Positions 61,701 through 64,000 of a DNA stretch of 64,000 nucleotides are shown here, one piece after another (the first letter of the stretch is position 1; every line of letters begins with the position of its first letter). The stretch is from Chamaea fasciata (lineage: Eukaryota > Chordata > Aves > Passeriformes > Sylviidae): NCBI GenBank assembly GCA_029207755.1, contig JARCOQ010000001.1, positions 95,150,640-95,214,639 on the forward strand, given 5' to 3'. Made by a program: the position numbers and the translations under genes. The notes under the pieces were generated by a model. That model worked only from the letters and a program-made list of their open reading frames with translations. It searched no databases and had not been told where the DNA came from.

Positions 61701-63766
61701 TCCCATTACTCTCCTATTTACTGTCTTCTCACGGTCAGATTAAAAGCATTTTCTCTTTTTAAAAAGTCCTCTTGCCATTATTTCTTTTTTGGCTGCCTCC
61801 TGTCTCATGCTTCTTCCCCACTCACAAGCATTTAGGCCTTTCTGACCTTGAAATGAAATCCTACAAATCCTTTCTGGATGCTGTAATATAAGCTTGTATA
61901 AAACTTGCATTATGAAATTGACCTTCTACAACCTGCATCAGTAAAATAAAGCTCTTTATTATGAGAAATATCAATATATACTTACTCTTAAAATCTTAGT
62001 CTCTCTGATGCTCTCAGTATCTCCAGAACCCGATTCTTCAGTTTCCAGTCTATTCTGAAATTAGGAAAATTCCAGTTTAAATTATCGCTTCTAATGATGA
62101 CAAATGCAAATATCACTTGACATTAACTGGAAATACAGCTATCAATATCCTTACAGGAGTCTGTCACCAATAAAATGAGTTATAATTCAGGAAAAATATT
62201 TCACTTATGTTTCTGGTGTTTCACACCATCTTTTGTAATAACTGAGCAGTGTGTTTACTCTATGAGCCCAGTGATAACTATCCTGCAGGTCATGTGACTG
62301 TTTAAGTGAACTGAAATTATGTCTCAGACAAATTTTAACTTCAGAGAGGTATCTGACAACATTAAGAATATCCTAAAATGCAGATCTTAAAAATAACCCG
62401 TTTCCTAGAATTTGCCCCTCATTTGATAAGCCAAATTCTGAGATTCTTACAACTTAAAACTGGAATCAAAAAGATGACTTCTATAAAGAGAAATCAATAT
62501 CAATCAATTTTCTAAAACATTCTGTTGATAAAACACCTTAGTGCTTAGTCTTTGGTGAGTTTCATAGCCGTGTACATTTTGCAGACTACAAAGAAAAACA
62601 GAGAGAAGTACTACTTGAATAAGTTATCAAAATACCAAAGCTGATGTTTCAAATGCCTGGGAGTTAAGGATGCATTCCTTGGCTGCACTGAGACTTCTCC
62701 CACTTCACTACAGAATAAAAGGCCTTTAAACTTGCTGTCACAGAGAACAAGAAATTATTGGCAGTGCAGGACTTGGTGCTCCCTGTTGCATTTATAGAAG
62801 TGGTCTTTGACTAGGTAAAACTGTTGGTCTGGAGCACCTTGTCCTAGGGATCTGGAGCTGCCTTGCTGGTCTCTGGAAGTCAGCATCAGTGCAGGCTCAA
62901 CAGTGCAGCAGAACACTGTTAATCTGTTTTTGTGCTCCAGAAATATATTGGCAAAATTTAGCAGACCCAGAATCAGGGGAGCATATAATCCATTTTGGCC
63001 GGGGGAATATGTTTCAAACTATCTTGTTAAATAGTCATGATACCCAGTGTGACAGATGGTTTTGTTTAAAAGTCCACCCCAGGATTTCCACTGGTGTCCG
63101 TGGTGAACTATGTCTAAGCATAAAATCAGCTCTCACACCATGTACCGAAAATTCAGGCCAGATTCCTTCCTTAGCTGCATGCATACGTATCCTCACAGAT
63201 ATAGCGGGAAAAGTCCAAGTACAGCAGTAAGATGGATCCGAAACTCATTCTCTAACATTGCCTGAGCACTGAGCATTTAAAGTACAAACACTGTCATCAC
63301 GCTGGTATGTGTTCTAGTATTTAATGACAGAAAACATAACTGACTGTCAGACCATTTCTCTGTTTAGTAGCAGGAAGAAATTAATAATTTAGGTTTAGAA
63401 CACCTTTTTGTGGAAATTCTTGTCTCATGTTCACCCATATATTGTTACTTTTGCACAGGAGAGCACACTCATCCACTGACATTTTAAAATGTGAATACTG
63501 GGTGTTTATGTAGCTTACAGTATTCACACACTTCAGTCAGACATTTATTTGCATTTCTGCATGAATGTTTTAGAAAACATGATTATCTCTGTGGCAGTCA
63601 GGCTACTTTCCCAGAGAAAACCTCCTATTTAGTTCCGGATTCCTCTGTGGCAAGCTGAGCTCATTGACAGAGAACCCCAAATACTCACTAATCCTCTGGA
63701 AGGAGCAGATGGTCCTGTGAGTCCTGGTAGTCCAGGAGGTCCTGGCAATCCCTCACCAGGATCACC
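4511..63766 (-). CDS. COL15A1: Collagen alpha-1(XV) chain, 3' 32 exons (partial, 5' exons off the right edge)
   Basis: This is a multiplexin-family, basement-membrane-associated collagen and chondroitin sulphate proteoglycan that acts outside the cell. The joined exons give 844 residues. Residues 1-592 are interrupted Gly-X-Y repeats, about 593-645 the trimerisation domain, about 646-672 the protease-sensitive hinge, and about 673-844 the endostatin-like (restin) domain. Cysteines at 692, 794, 824 and 832 have the endostatin spacing of 102, 30 and 8. Type XV is chosen over XVIII from the hinge ([11 protein letters not shown]), the restin motifs ([27 protein letters not shown]) and the lack of the N-terminal HTH zinc motif of XVIII. 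The full mammalian chain is near 1,390 residues, so roughly 540 N-terminal residues are missing here. Intron phases are 0 except for phase 1 at w21/w22, w22/w23 and w25/w26, and phase 2 at w31/w32. In mammals the neighbours are GALNT12 upstream and TGFBR1 downstream. Neither is visible here. Confidence 0.95.
5066..5181 (-). CDS. COL15A1: COL15A1 exon w31 (116 bp, endostatin-like domain part 2)
   Basis: Thirty-eight codons plus two bases, with motifs [28 protein letters not shown] and VMTDSS. It ends inside the codon of a conserved tryptophan (phase 2), completed by w32. The acceptor is ACAG and the donor is GTGAGT. The 338-nt intron on the left (4728-5065) shows nothing. Confidence 0.97.
6190..6375 (-). 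CDS. COL15A1: COL15A1 exon w30 (186 bp, endostatin-like domain part 1)
   Basis: Sixty-two residues opening [20 protein letters not shown]. This contains the first endostatin cysteine (chain residue 692). It continues [19 protein letters not shown] and ends PIVNLQ, a hallmark of the fold. The acceptor is TTCTTCCAG and the donor is GTAAAAA. Nothing was recognised in the 1,008-nt intron on the left (5182-6189). Confidence 0.97.
7277..7327 (-). CDS. COL15A1: COL15A1 exon w29 (51 bp, hinge)
   Basis: Seventeen residues, [17 protein letters not shown], forming the end of the hinge. The endostatin-like domain starts just after it. The HTH zinc-binding start of type XVIII endostatin is absent. The acceptor is GATTTCAG and the donor is GTAAGT. 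Nothing was recognised in the 901-nt intron on the left (6376-7276). Confidence 0.9.
8142..8240. repeat. GT-rich low-complexity run
   Basis: Plus strand of mixed GTTT, GTTTT and GGTTTTT units. In the COL15A1 pre-mRNA it reads as an A/C-rich tract, inside intron w28-w29. A similar run lies at about 9480-9570. Confidence 0.8.
8497..8556 (-). CDS. COL15A1: COL15A1 exon w28 (60 bp, end of trimerisation domain and hinge)
   Basis: Exactly 20 residues, [31 protein letters not shown] is the conserved end of the multiplexin trimerisation domain, and the proline-rich part begins the protease-sensitive hinge. The acceptor is TTTCAG and the donor is GTAAGT. The 1,169-nt intron on the left (7328-8496) holds a GT-rich low-complexity run at about 8142-8240. 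Confidence 0.96.
8729..8857 (-). CDS. COL15A1: COL15A1 exon w27 (129 bp, trimerisation domain)
   Basis: Forty-three residues opening [20 protein letters not shown], continuing [19 protein letters not shown] and ending RKLQ. This is the multiplexin NC1 trimerisation fold, which sets three-chain assembly next to the helix. Its length and pattern are as expected for type XV. The acceptor is CAG and the donor is GTACT. The 172-nt intron on the left holds an AATA repeat near 8609-8627. Confidence 0.96.
9901..9965 (-). CDS. COL15A1: COL15A1 exon w26 (65 bp, last collagenous exon)
   Basis: With the split codon it encodes [18 protein letters not shown] then TRNL, the last triple-helical segment before the trimerisation domain. 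The acceptor is TATTTTAG and the donor is GTAAGAG. The 1,043-nt intron on the left (8858-9900) holds only T-rich and GT-rich runs near 9480-9570 and 9625-9640. Confidence 0.93.
12083..13110 (-). mobile_element. CR1 LINE fragment, 5'-truncated and degenerate
   Basis: The left edge resembles the CR1 tail (TTGGAAAAGACCCTTTAGAT on the plus strand). On the minus strand the body gives broken pieces of the ORF2 C-terminus, for example [13 protein letters not shown]. The upper part contains the familiar CR1 block around TGAGCCCTGGG. Several stops and shifts show that it is inactive. Confidence 0.88.
13421..13565 (-). CDS. COL15A1: COL15A1 exon w25 (145 bp, collagenous)
   Basis: Forty-eight codons plus one base: [18 protein letters not shown], further LPG triplets, YGKI, a GPP run, then AIYGS. 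The acceptor is CTGACAG and the donor is GTAAGC. The phase-1 exit matches w26. The 3,455-nt intron on the left (9966-13420) carries a long CR1 fragment at about 12083-13110. Confidence 0.94.
14928..15038 (-). CDS. COL15A1: COL15A1 exon w24 (111 bp, collagenous with a break)
   Basis: Thirty-seven residues: [17 protein letters not shown], a break at PNGGFFLT, then [12 protein letters not shown]. The acceptor is TTTTCTTGAAAG and the donor is GTAAGT. Nothing was recognised in the 1,362-nt intron on the left (13566-14927). Confidence 0.93.
15244..15289 (+). repeat. G-rich tandem repeat, 16-bp unit
   Basis: Just under two copies of TTAGGTGGAGGCGGGG (15260-15289), preceded by a partial, diverged copy. 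The G-rich strand is antisense to COL15A1. Confidence 0.75.
16802..16851 (-). CDS. COL15A1: COL15A1 exon w23 (50 bp, non-collagenous)
   Basis: Enters in phase 1 and leaves in phase 0. With the split codon it encodes [17 protein letters not shown], mainly non-helical. The acceptor is TTTTTCAG and the donor is GTAATT. The 1,763-nt intron on the left (15039-16801) holds a short G-rich tandem repeat at 15244-15289. Confidence 0.82.
19726..19773 (-). CDS. COL15A1: COL15A1 exon w22 (48 bp, or 36 bp with the inner acceptor)
   Basis: Encodes [15 protein letters not shown] with split codons at both ends (phase 1 in, phase 1 out). The preferred acceptor is TTCAG ending at 19774. A second, weaker AAAAG acceptor 12 nt further in (exon end 19761) would remove four residues in frame. 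The donor is GTATAC. Nothing was recognised in the 2,874-nt intron on the left (16852-19725). Confidence 0.82.
20183..20497. repeat. Perfect (TTCCC)63 array, GGGAA on the COL15A1 sense strand
   Basis: Sixty-three uninterrupted pentamers, 315 bp. It fills 38 percent of the 821-nt intron between w21 and w22 and begins about 97 nt after the w21 donor. Every sense-strand unit carries GGG separated by AA, a layout that can form stacked G-quadruplexes. The 135- to 205-codon frames across it (GREGK or PFPSL repeats) are translation artefacts. Confidence 0.98.
20595..20640 (-). CDS. COL15A1: COL15A1 exon w21 (46 bp, non-collagenous)
   Basis: Encodes [15 protein letters not shown] plus one base, so it enters in phase 0 and leaves in phase 1. 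That is exactly what the phase-0 end of w20 and the phase-1 start of w22 need. The acceptor is TTTATCTGAAG and the donor GTGGGT. It has no Gly-X-Y pattern, so the call rests on phase fit and splice sites. A sense-strand GGGAA array starts about 97 nt past its donor. Confidence 0.72.
21655..21775 (-). mobile_element. CR1 tail fragment
   Basis: The plus strand reads like the inverse of a CR1 3' end: CACAGAGAATCAAAGGAG, then a GGCTGGAAGGCATCTCTGGAG block and CAGGGCCTTGCCCAG. It is short and diverged. Confidence 0.7.
23385..23453 (-). CDS. COL15A1: COL15A1 exon w20 (69 bp, collagenous then break)
   Basis: Twenty-three residues, [16 protein letters not shown] then RILYIKG. It has a strong acceptor (CTCTTTCCAG) and donor (GTAAGT). 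The 2,744-nt intron on the left (20641-23384) holds a short CR1 fragment and a patch with long chance frames at about 22810-23300. Confidence 0.92.
25259..25318 (-). CDS. COL15A1: COL15A1 exon w19 (60 bp, collagenous)
   Basis: Twenty residues starting [17 protein letters not shown] and ending AFN. The acceptor is TTCAG and the donor is GTAAGT. Nothing was recognised in the 1,805-nt intron on the left (23454-25258). Confidence 0.92.
25399..25452 (-). CDS. COL15A1: COL15A1 exon w18 (54 bp, collagenous)
   Basis: Eighteen residues, [18 protein letters not shown]. Fifty-four bp is the classic fibrillar-collagen exon size. The acceptor is TTCAG and the donor is GTATGT. An 80-nt intron follows. Confidence 0.94.
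25532..25579. repeat. Three tandem copies of a 16-mer
   Basis: Two exact copies of TATCTACCTATATTTA and a third with three changes, in intron w17-w18, about 80 nt upstream of the w18 acceptor. Confidence 0.85.
28000..28175 (+). mobile_element. Old CR1-like remnant
   Basis: The block TCTGGAATGTGCTGCCCAGA followed by CTTGACAAGTCCCTGAG and GACCTGCTCCAGG resembles the CR1 3' untranslated region in the plus orientation. It is heavily diverged and its borders are approximate. Confidence 0.5.
28780..29135 (-). mobile_element. Old CR1 fragment
   Basis: The plus-strand blocks GGGCACCTATTTCTGTG, GAAATTTCCCCTGCTGGAAC and CTTCAGGGCTAAACAAACCC correspond in order to an inverted CR1 3' region. Strong divergence indicates an old insertion. 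Confidence 0.7.
29441..29476 (-). CDS. COL15A1: COL15A1 exon w17 (36 bp, collagenous)
   Basis: Twelve residues, [12 protein letters not shown]. The acceptor is CAACAG and the donor is GTAAG. The 3,988-nt intron on the left (25453-29440) contains two CR1-like remnants and a triplicated 16-mer at 25532-25579. Confidence 0.91.
29597..29674 (-). CDS. COL15A1: COL15A1 exon w16 (78 bp, collagenous with a break)
   Basis: Twenty-six residues, opening GEKGEPG, breaking at [13 protein letters not shown] and closing GRKGEK. The acceptor is GCAG and the donor is GTGAGC. The next intron is only 120 nt. Confidence 0.92.
31698..31760 (-). CDS. COL15A1: COL15A1 exon w15 (63 bp, collagenous)
   Basis: Twenty-one residues: [20 protein letters not shown] then Q, with perfect Gly-X-Y. 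The acceptor follows a pyrimidine tract (TTTTTGCCTAG), and the donor is GTATG. Nothing was recognised in the 2,023-nt intron on the left (29675-31697). Confidence 0.93.
32787..33720 (-). mobile_element. CR1 LINE, 3' about 930 bp
   Basis: The left end is the inverted CR1 terminus (TCACAGAATCACAGAAT). The minus-strand frame over 33049-33558 keeps ORF2 C-terminal motifs ([47 protein letters not shown]), but the full ORF2 is absent and shifts are present. It is dead, and transcribed in the same sense as COL15A1 within intron w14-w15. Confidence 0.93.
34274..34309 (-). CDS. COL15A1: COL15A1 exon w14 (36 bp, collagenous)
   Basis: Twelve residues, [12 protein letters not shown]. The acceptor is GCAG and the donor is GTAAGT. 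The 2,513-nt intron on the left (31761-34273) carries a long minus-strand CR1 copy at about 32787-33720. Confidence 0.92.
36124..36189 (-). CDS. COL15A1: COL15A1 exon w13 (66 bp, non-collagenous, N-glycosylation sequons)
   Basis: Twenty-two residues, opening [17 protein letters not shown] and closing LLGPP. Together with the end of w12 it forms a long non-helical break. NDT and NFT are two N-glycosylation sequons seven residues apart. The acceptor is TTTTTTAG and the donor is GTGAGT. Nothing was recognised in the 1,814-nt intron on the left (34310-36123) beyond a T run near 34912. Confidence 0.88.
36850..37690 (-). mobile_element. CR1 fragment, degenerate
   Basis: It starts with an inverted CR1 tail (CAGAATCATAATAATGAAGG) and contains the typical blocks TTTGCTAAAGTCAGGGTCTA and TAAATCCATGTTGGCTG. 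It lies in the long w12-w13 intron. Confidence 0.85.
38246..38475. repeat. Two-block pentanucleotide array (CATCC)27(TATCC)19
   Basis: Twenty-seven perfect CATCC units (38246-38380) switch abruptly to nineteen perfect TATCC units (38381-38475) in the same register, with no mixed zone. On the sense strand the first block contains repeated GGG and the second only GG. The MGWDG-repeat frames over it are artefacts. Confidence 0.98.
42313..42396 (-). CDS. COL15A1: COL15A1 exon w12 (84 bp, collagenous then non-collagenous)
   Basis: Twenty-eight residues starting [18 protein letters not shown] and ending PVMAIPE, where the helix breaks. The donor is GTAAGT. The intron on the left is the longest in the window (36190-42312, 6,123 nt). 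It holds a CR1 fragment and the two-block CATCC/TATCC satellite. I see no further exon in it. Confidence 0.92.
42490..42525 (-). CDS. COL15A1: COL15A1 exon w11 (36 bp, collagenous)
   Basis: Twelve residues, [12 protein letters not shown]. The acceptor is CAG and the donor is GTGAGA. Only a 93-nt intron separates it from w12. Confidence 0.93.
43339..43401 (-). CDS. COL15A1: COL15A1 exon w10 (63 bp, collagenous)
   Basis: Twenty-one residues: [20 protein letters not shown] then V, with perfect Gly-X-Y. The acceptor is CAG and the donor is GTGAGT. The 813-nt intron on the left (42526-43338) shows nothing. Confidence 0.92.
44119..44157. repeat. GGTTTT-rich run
   Basis: About five GGTTTT units within a wider T-rich stretch in intron w9-w10. 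Confidence 0.85.
45361..45430. repeat. (ATTTT)14 simple repeat
   Basis: Seventy bases of perfect ATTTT units, followed by diverged copies to about 45455, in intron w9-w10. Confidence 0.97.
46042..46077 (-). CDS. COL15A1: COL15A1 exon w9 (36 bp, collagenous)
   Basis: Twelve residues, [12 protein letters not shown]. The acceptor is CAG and the donor is GTGGGAA. The 2,640-nt intron on the left (43402-46041) holds an (ATTTT)14 array and a GGTTTT-rich run. Confidence 0.9.
48445..48489 (-). CDS. COL15A1: COL15A1 exon w8 (45 bp, collagenous)
   Basis: Fifteen residues, [15 protein letters not shown], in perfect Gly-X-Y. The acceptor is TATAG and the donor is GTAAAA. Nothing was recognised in the 2,367-nt intron on the left (46078-48444). 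Confidence 0.9.
49838..50235 (-). mobile_element. CR1 fragment
   Basis: The inverted CR1 tail (TGGAATCACAGGCACAGG) begins the element. It continues with ACCTTCTGCAACCTCCCTGG and CAACCTTCTAGTGAACAGCC, recognisable CR1 3' blocks. Confidence 0.85.
50811..50879 (-). CDS. COL15A1: COL15A1 exon w7 (69 bp, non-collagenous, Ser-Gly)
   Basis: Twenty-three residues, opening [14 protein letters not shown] and closing PGSRGPK, where the helix resumes. EGSGSID is a second candidate glycosaminoglycan attachment site. The acceptor is CATTAG and the donor is GTGAGT. The 2,321-nt intron on the left (48490-50810) holds a minus-strand CR1 fragment at about 49838-50235. Confidence 0.9.
50928..50951. repeat. T run (24 nt)
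   Basis: A plus-strand homopolymer, followed by a second 12-nt T run. On the sense strand it is an A run just upstream of exon w7. Confidence 0.9.
51525..51700 (-). mobile_element. Diverged CR1 remnant
   Basis: CAGTGTCAACACTGAATTCC then AATCAGGTTGGTTAGG, and later CTAAGCAAGCTCAGTTCCC, match inverted CR1 blocks. An internal part is missing. Borders are approximate. Confidence 0.6.
54754..54897 (-). CDS. COL15A1: COL15A1 exon w6 (144 bp, collagenous)
   Basis: Forty-eight residues, beginning [20 protein letters not shown], then a long run of GPP triplets, then LSYDLGFE. The acceptor is TTATTTTAG and the donor is GTATTT. A CR1 tail ends only about 66 nt upstream of the acceptor. The 3,874-nt intron on the left (50880-54753) holds a CR1 remnant near 51525-51700 and a 24-nt T run at 50928-50951. 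Confidence 0.94.
54963..55263 (-). mobile_element. CR1 fragment next to the w6 acceptor
   Basis: Begins AGGATCACAGAATGGTTTGG (inverted CR1 end). The minus strand keeps ORF2 motifs ([34 protein letters not shown]). Its right end is cut where the plus-strand LTR begins. Confidence 0.9.
55264..55831 (+). mobile_element. Solo LTR of an avian endogenous retrovirus, antisense to COL15A1
   Basis: This is a TG-to-CA terminal repeat of about 570 bp. It has the marker block TTTGTAGCTGGAAAGGTGGT near the start, a TATA box (CATATATAG, about 55540-55548), and a GGGGAGTGAGAGTGG block before the end. It resembles the same broad LTR group as the copy at 281-833, in the opposite orientation. No internal genes are present. 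The exact borders and target duplication are not clear. Confidence 0.7.
55992..56027 (-). CDS. COL15A1: COL15A1 exon w5 (36 bp, collagenous)
   Basis: Twelve residues, [12 protein letters not shown], in perfect Gly-X-Y. It has a CAG acceptor and a GTAAC donor. The 1,094-nt intron on its left is mostly mobile DNA: a plus-strand LTR (about 55264-55831) next to a minus-strand CR1 fragment (about 54963-55263). Confidence 0.88.
56389..56451 (-). CDS. COL15A1: COL15A1 exon w4 (63 bp, collagenous, with a cysteine)
   Basis: Twenty-one residues with perfect Gly-[22 protein letters not shown] then K. The cysteine (chain residue 99) is the only one in the collagenous part of the window and could form an interchain disulphide. 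The 361-nt intron on the left (56028-56388) shows nothing. Confidence 0.92.
59398..59529 (-). mobile_element. tRNA-Ile-derived SINE with CR1-like tail (TguSINE1 type)
   Basis: The minus strand reads like a decayed tRNA-Ile: an A-box-like ATTAGCTCTGCTGGTTGGAG, then CATGGTGCTA, then a B-box-like GGTCTGATCTC. It is followed by a short tail (GATCCTTTCCGATTCAGAAT) that looks like a CR1 3' end. A tRNA head with a CR1 tail is the structure described for the passerine SINE. It is not a functional tRNA, because the acceptor stem and loops are degraded. Confidence 0.8.
60085..60210 (-). CDS. COL15A1: COL15A1 exon w3 (126 bp, collagenous)
   Basis: Forty-two residues, opening [18 protein letters not shown] and closing [12 protein letters not shown], with one break (APDSGV). 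The acceptor is CAG and the donor is GTGAGT. The 3,633-nt intron on the left (56452-60084) contains a tRNA-Ile-derived SINE at 59398-59529. Nothing else in it was recognised. Confidence 0.93.
61385..61702 (+). mobile_element. CR1 3' end, plus orientation
   Basis: Contains the CR1 run ATTAGGAAGAAATTCTTTAC, CAGGTTTCCCAGAGAAGTTG and AGCAACCTGGTCTAGTGGAA, and ends TTATGATTCTGTGAATCTAT, the CR1 terminal octamer pattern. It is the least diverged CR1 tail here and the only clear copy antisense to COL15A1. Confidence 0.9.
61986..62054 (-). CDS. COL15A1: COL15A1 exon w2 (69 bp, non-collagenous, Ser-Gly rich)
   Basis: This exon encodes 23 non-collagenous residues beginning [15 protein letters not shown]. 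The two Ser-Gly pairs at chain residues 34-37 have acidic residues on both sides, the usual context for glycosaminoglycan attachment. That fits type XV being a proteoglycan, but use of the site is inferred. The acceptor is CAG and the donor is GTAAG. The 1,775-nt intron on the left (60211-61985) holds a plus-strand CR1 tail. Confidence 0.88.
63689..63766 (-). CDS. COL15A1: COL15A1 exon w1 (78 bp, collagenous)
   Basis: This exon encodes 26 residues, starting [20 protein letters not shown] and ending SRGL, in regular Gly-X-Y with one break. It has a CAG acceptor at the right edge and a GTGAGT donor. It is the first exon visible, so the reading frame enters in phase 0 from outside. The 234 nt to its right are intron with nothing recognised. 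The 1,634-nt intron on its left (62055-63688) also has no recognisable repeat or exon. Confidence 0.9.
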
Positions 63767-64000
63767 CTGAAATGGGAATTAAGATAAATCAGCAAGGATT
63801 TAAAAAGACTATAAGCACTAGCTACAATCTGTGTGGATTTTCAGTCACAGGAGTGGCTGCTTAGACGCTATGAGCAGGGTTGGACTTTGTTCATTTCTAA
63901 GACAAGCTCCCAAGGAACATGATCTTTGCATTGGCAATGTAAGAAAGAACTCTTCCTTTTCTAACTTCTGCAATGAATTTGCAAGTGTACAAGAAGCATT

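Overview
The window is from a bird genome, most likely a passerine. The evidence is the repeat content: at least eight CR1 LINE fragments, two avian-type LTRs, and a tRNA-Ile-derived SINE with a CR1-like tail of the kind described in passerines as TguSINE1. It also has AT-rich sequence, long introns and large pentanucleotide satellites. No prokaryotic gene structure, CRISPR array or RNA gene was found.

Almost the whole window is one gene read on the minus strand: the 3' part of COL15A1, encoding the collagen alpha-1(XV) chain. It was assembled by eye from 32 exons (called w1 to w32, from the 5' side at the right to the 3' side at the left) between 63766 and 4511. The joined exons stay open for 844 codons plus a stop, all splice phases agree, and nearly all sites are GT-AG with good consensus. 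Exons w1 to w26 encode interrupted Gly-X-Y triple helix. Two stretches carry acidic Ser-Gly pairs that suit glycosaminoglycan attachment (w2, w7), and one carries N-glycosylation sequons (w13). Exon w27 is the multiplexin trimerisation domain, w28 and w29 are the hinge, and w30 to w32 are the endostatin-like (restin) domain. The four cysteines of that domain are spaced 102, 30 and 8 residues apart, as in endostatin. The sequence favours COL15A1 over its paralogue COL18A1. The laminin-G-like N-terminal exons lie beyond the right edge.

Region by region: 1-4510 is the 3' untranslated and downstream flank, with a solo LTR and a curious exon-like open frame. 4511-9965 holds the C-terminal domains in closely spaced exons. 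9966-31760 is collagenous exons with CR1 fragments and a perfect (TTCCC)63 array. 31761-42312 is sparse, with two CR1 copies and a two-block (CATCC)27(TATCC)19 array in a 6.1 kb intron. 42313-64000 is collagenous exons with CR1, LTR and SINE insertions.

No new multi-gene system was found. The most interesting signals are structural. A 315-nt perfect GGGAA array lies in the sense strand of the pre-mRNA about 97 nt after a splice donor. Two in-frame acceptors lie 12 nt apart at the next exon. The satellite with an abrupt unit switch and the exon-like frame downstream of the stop codon are also worth checking.
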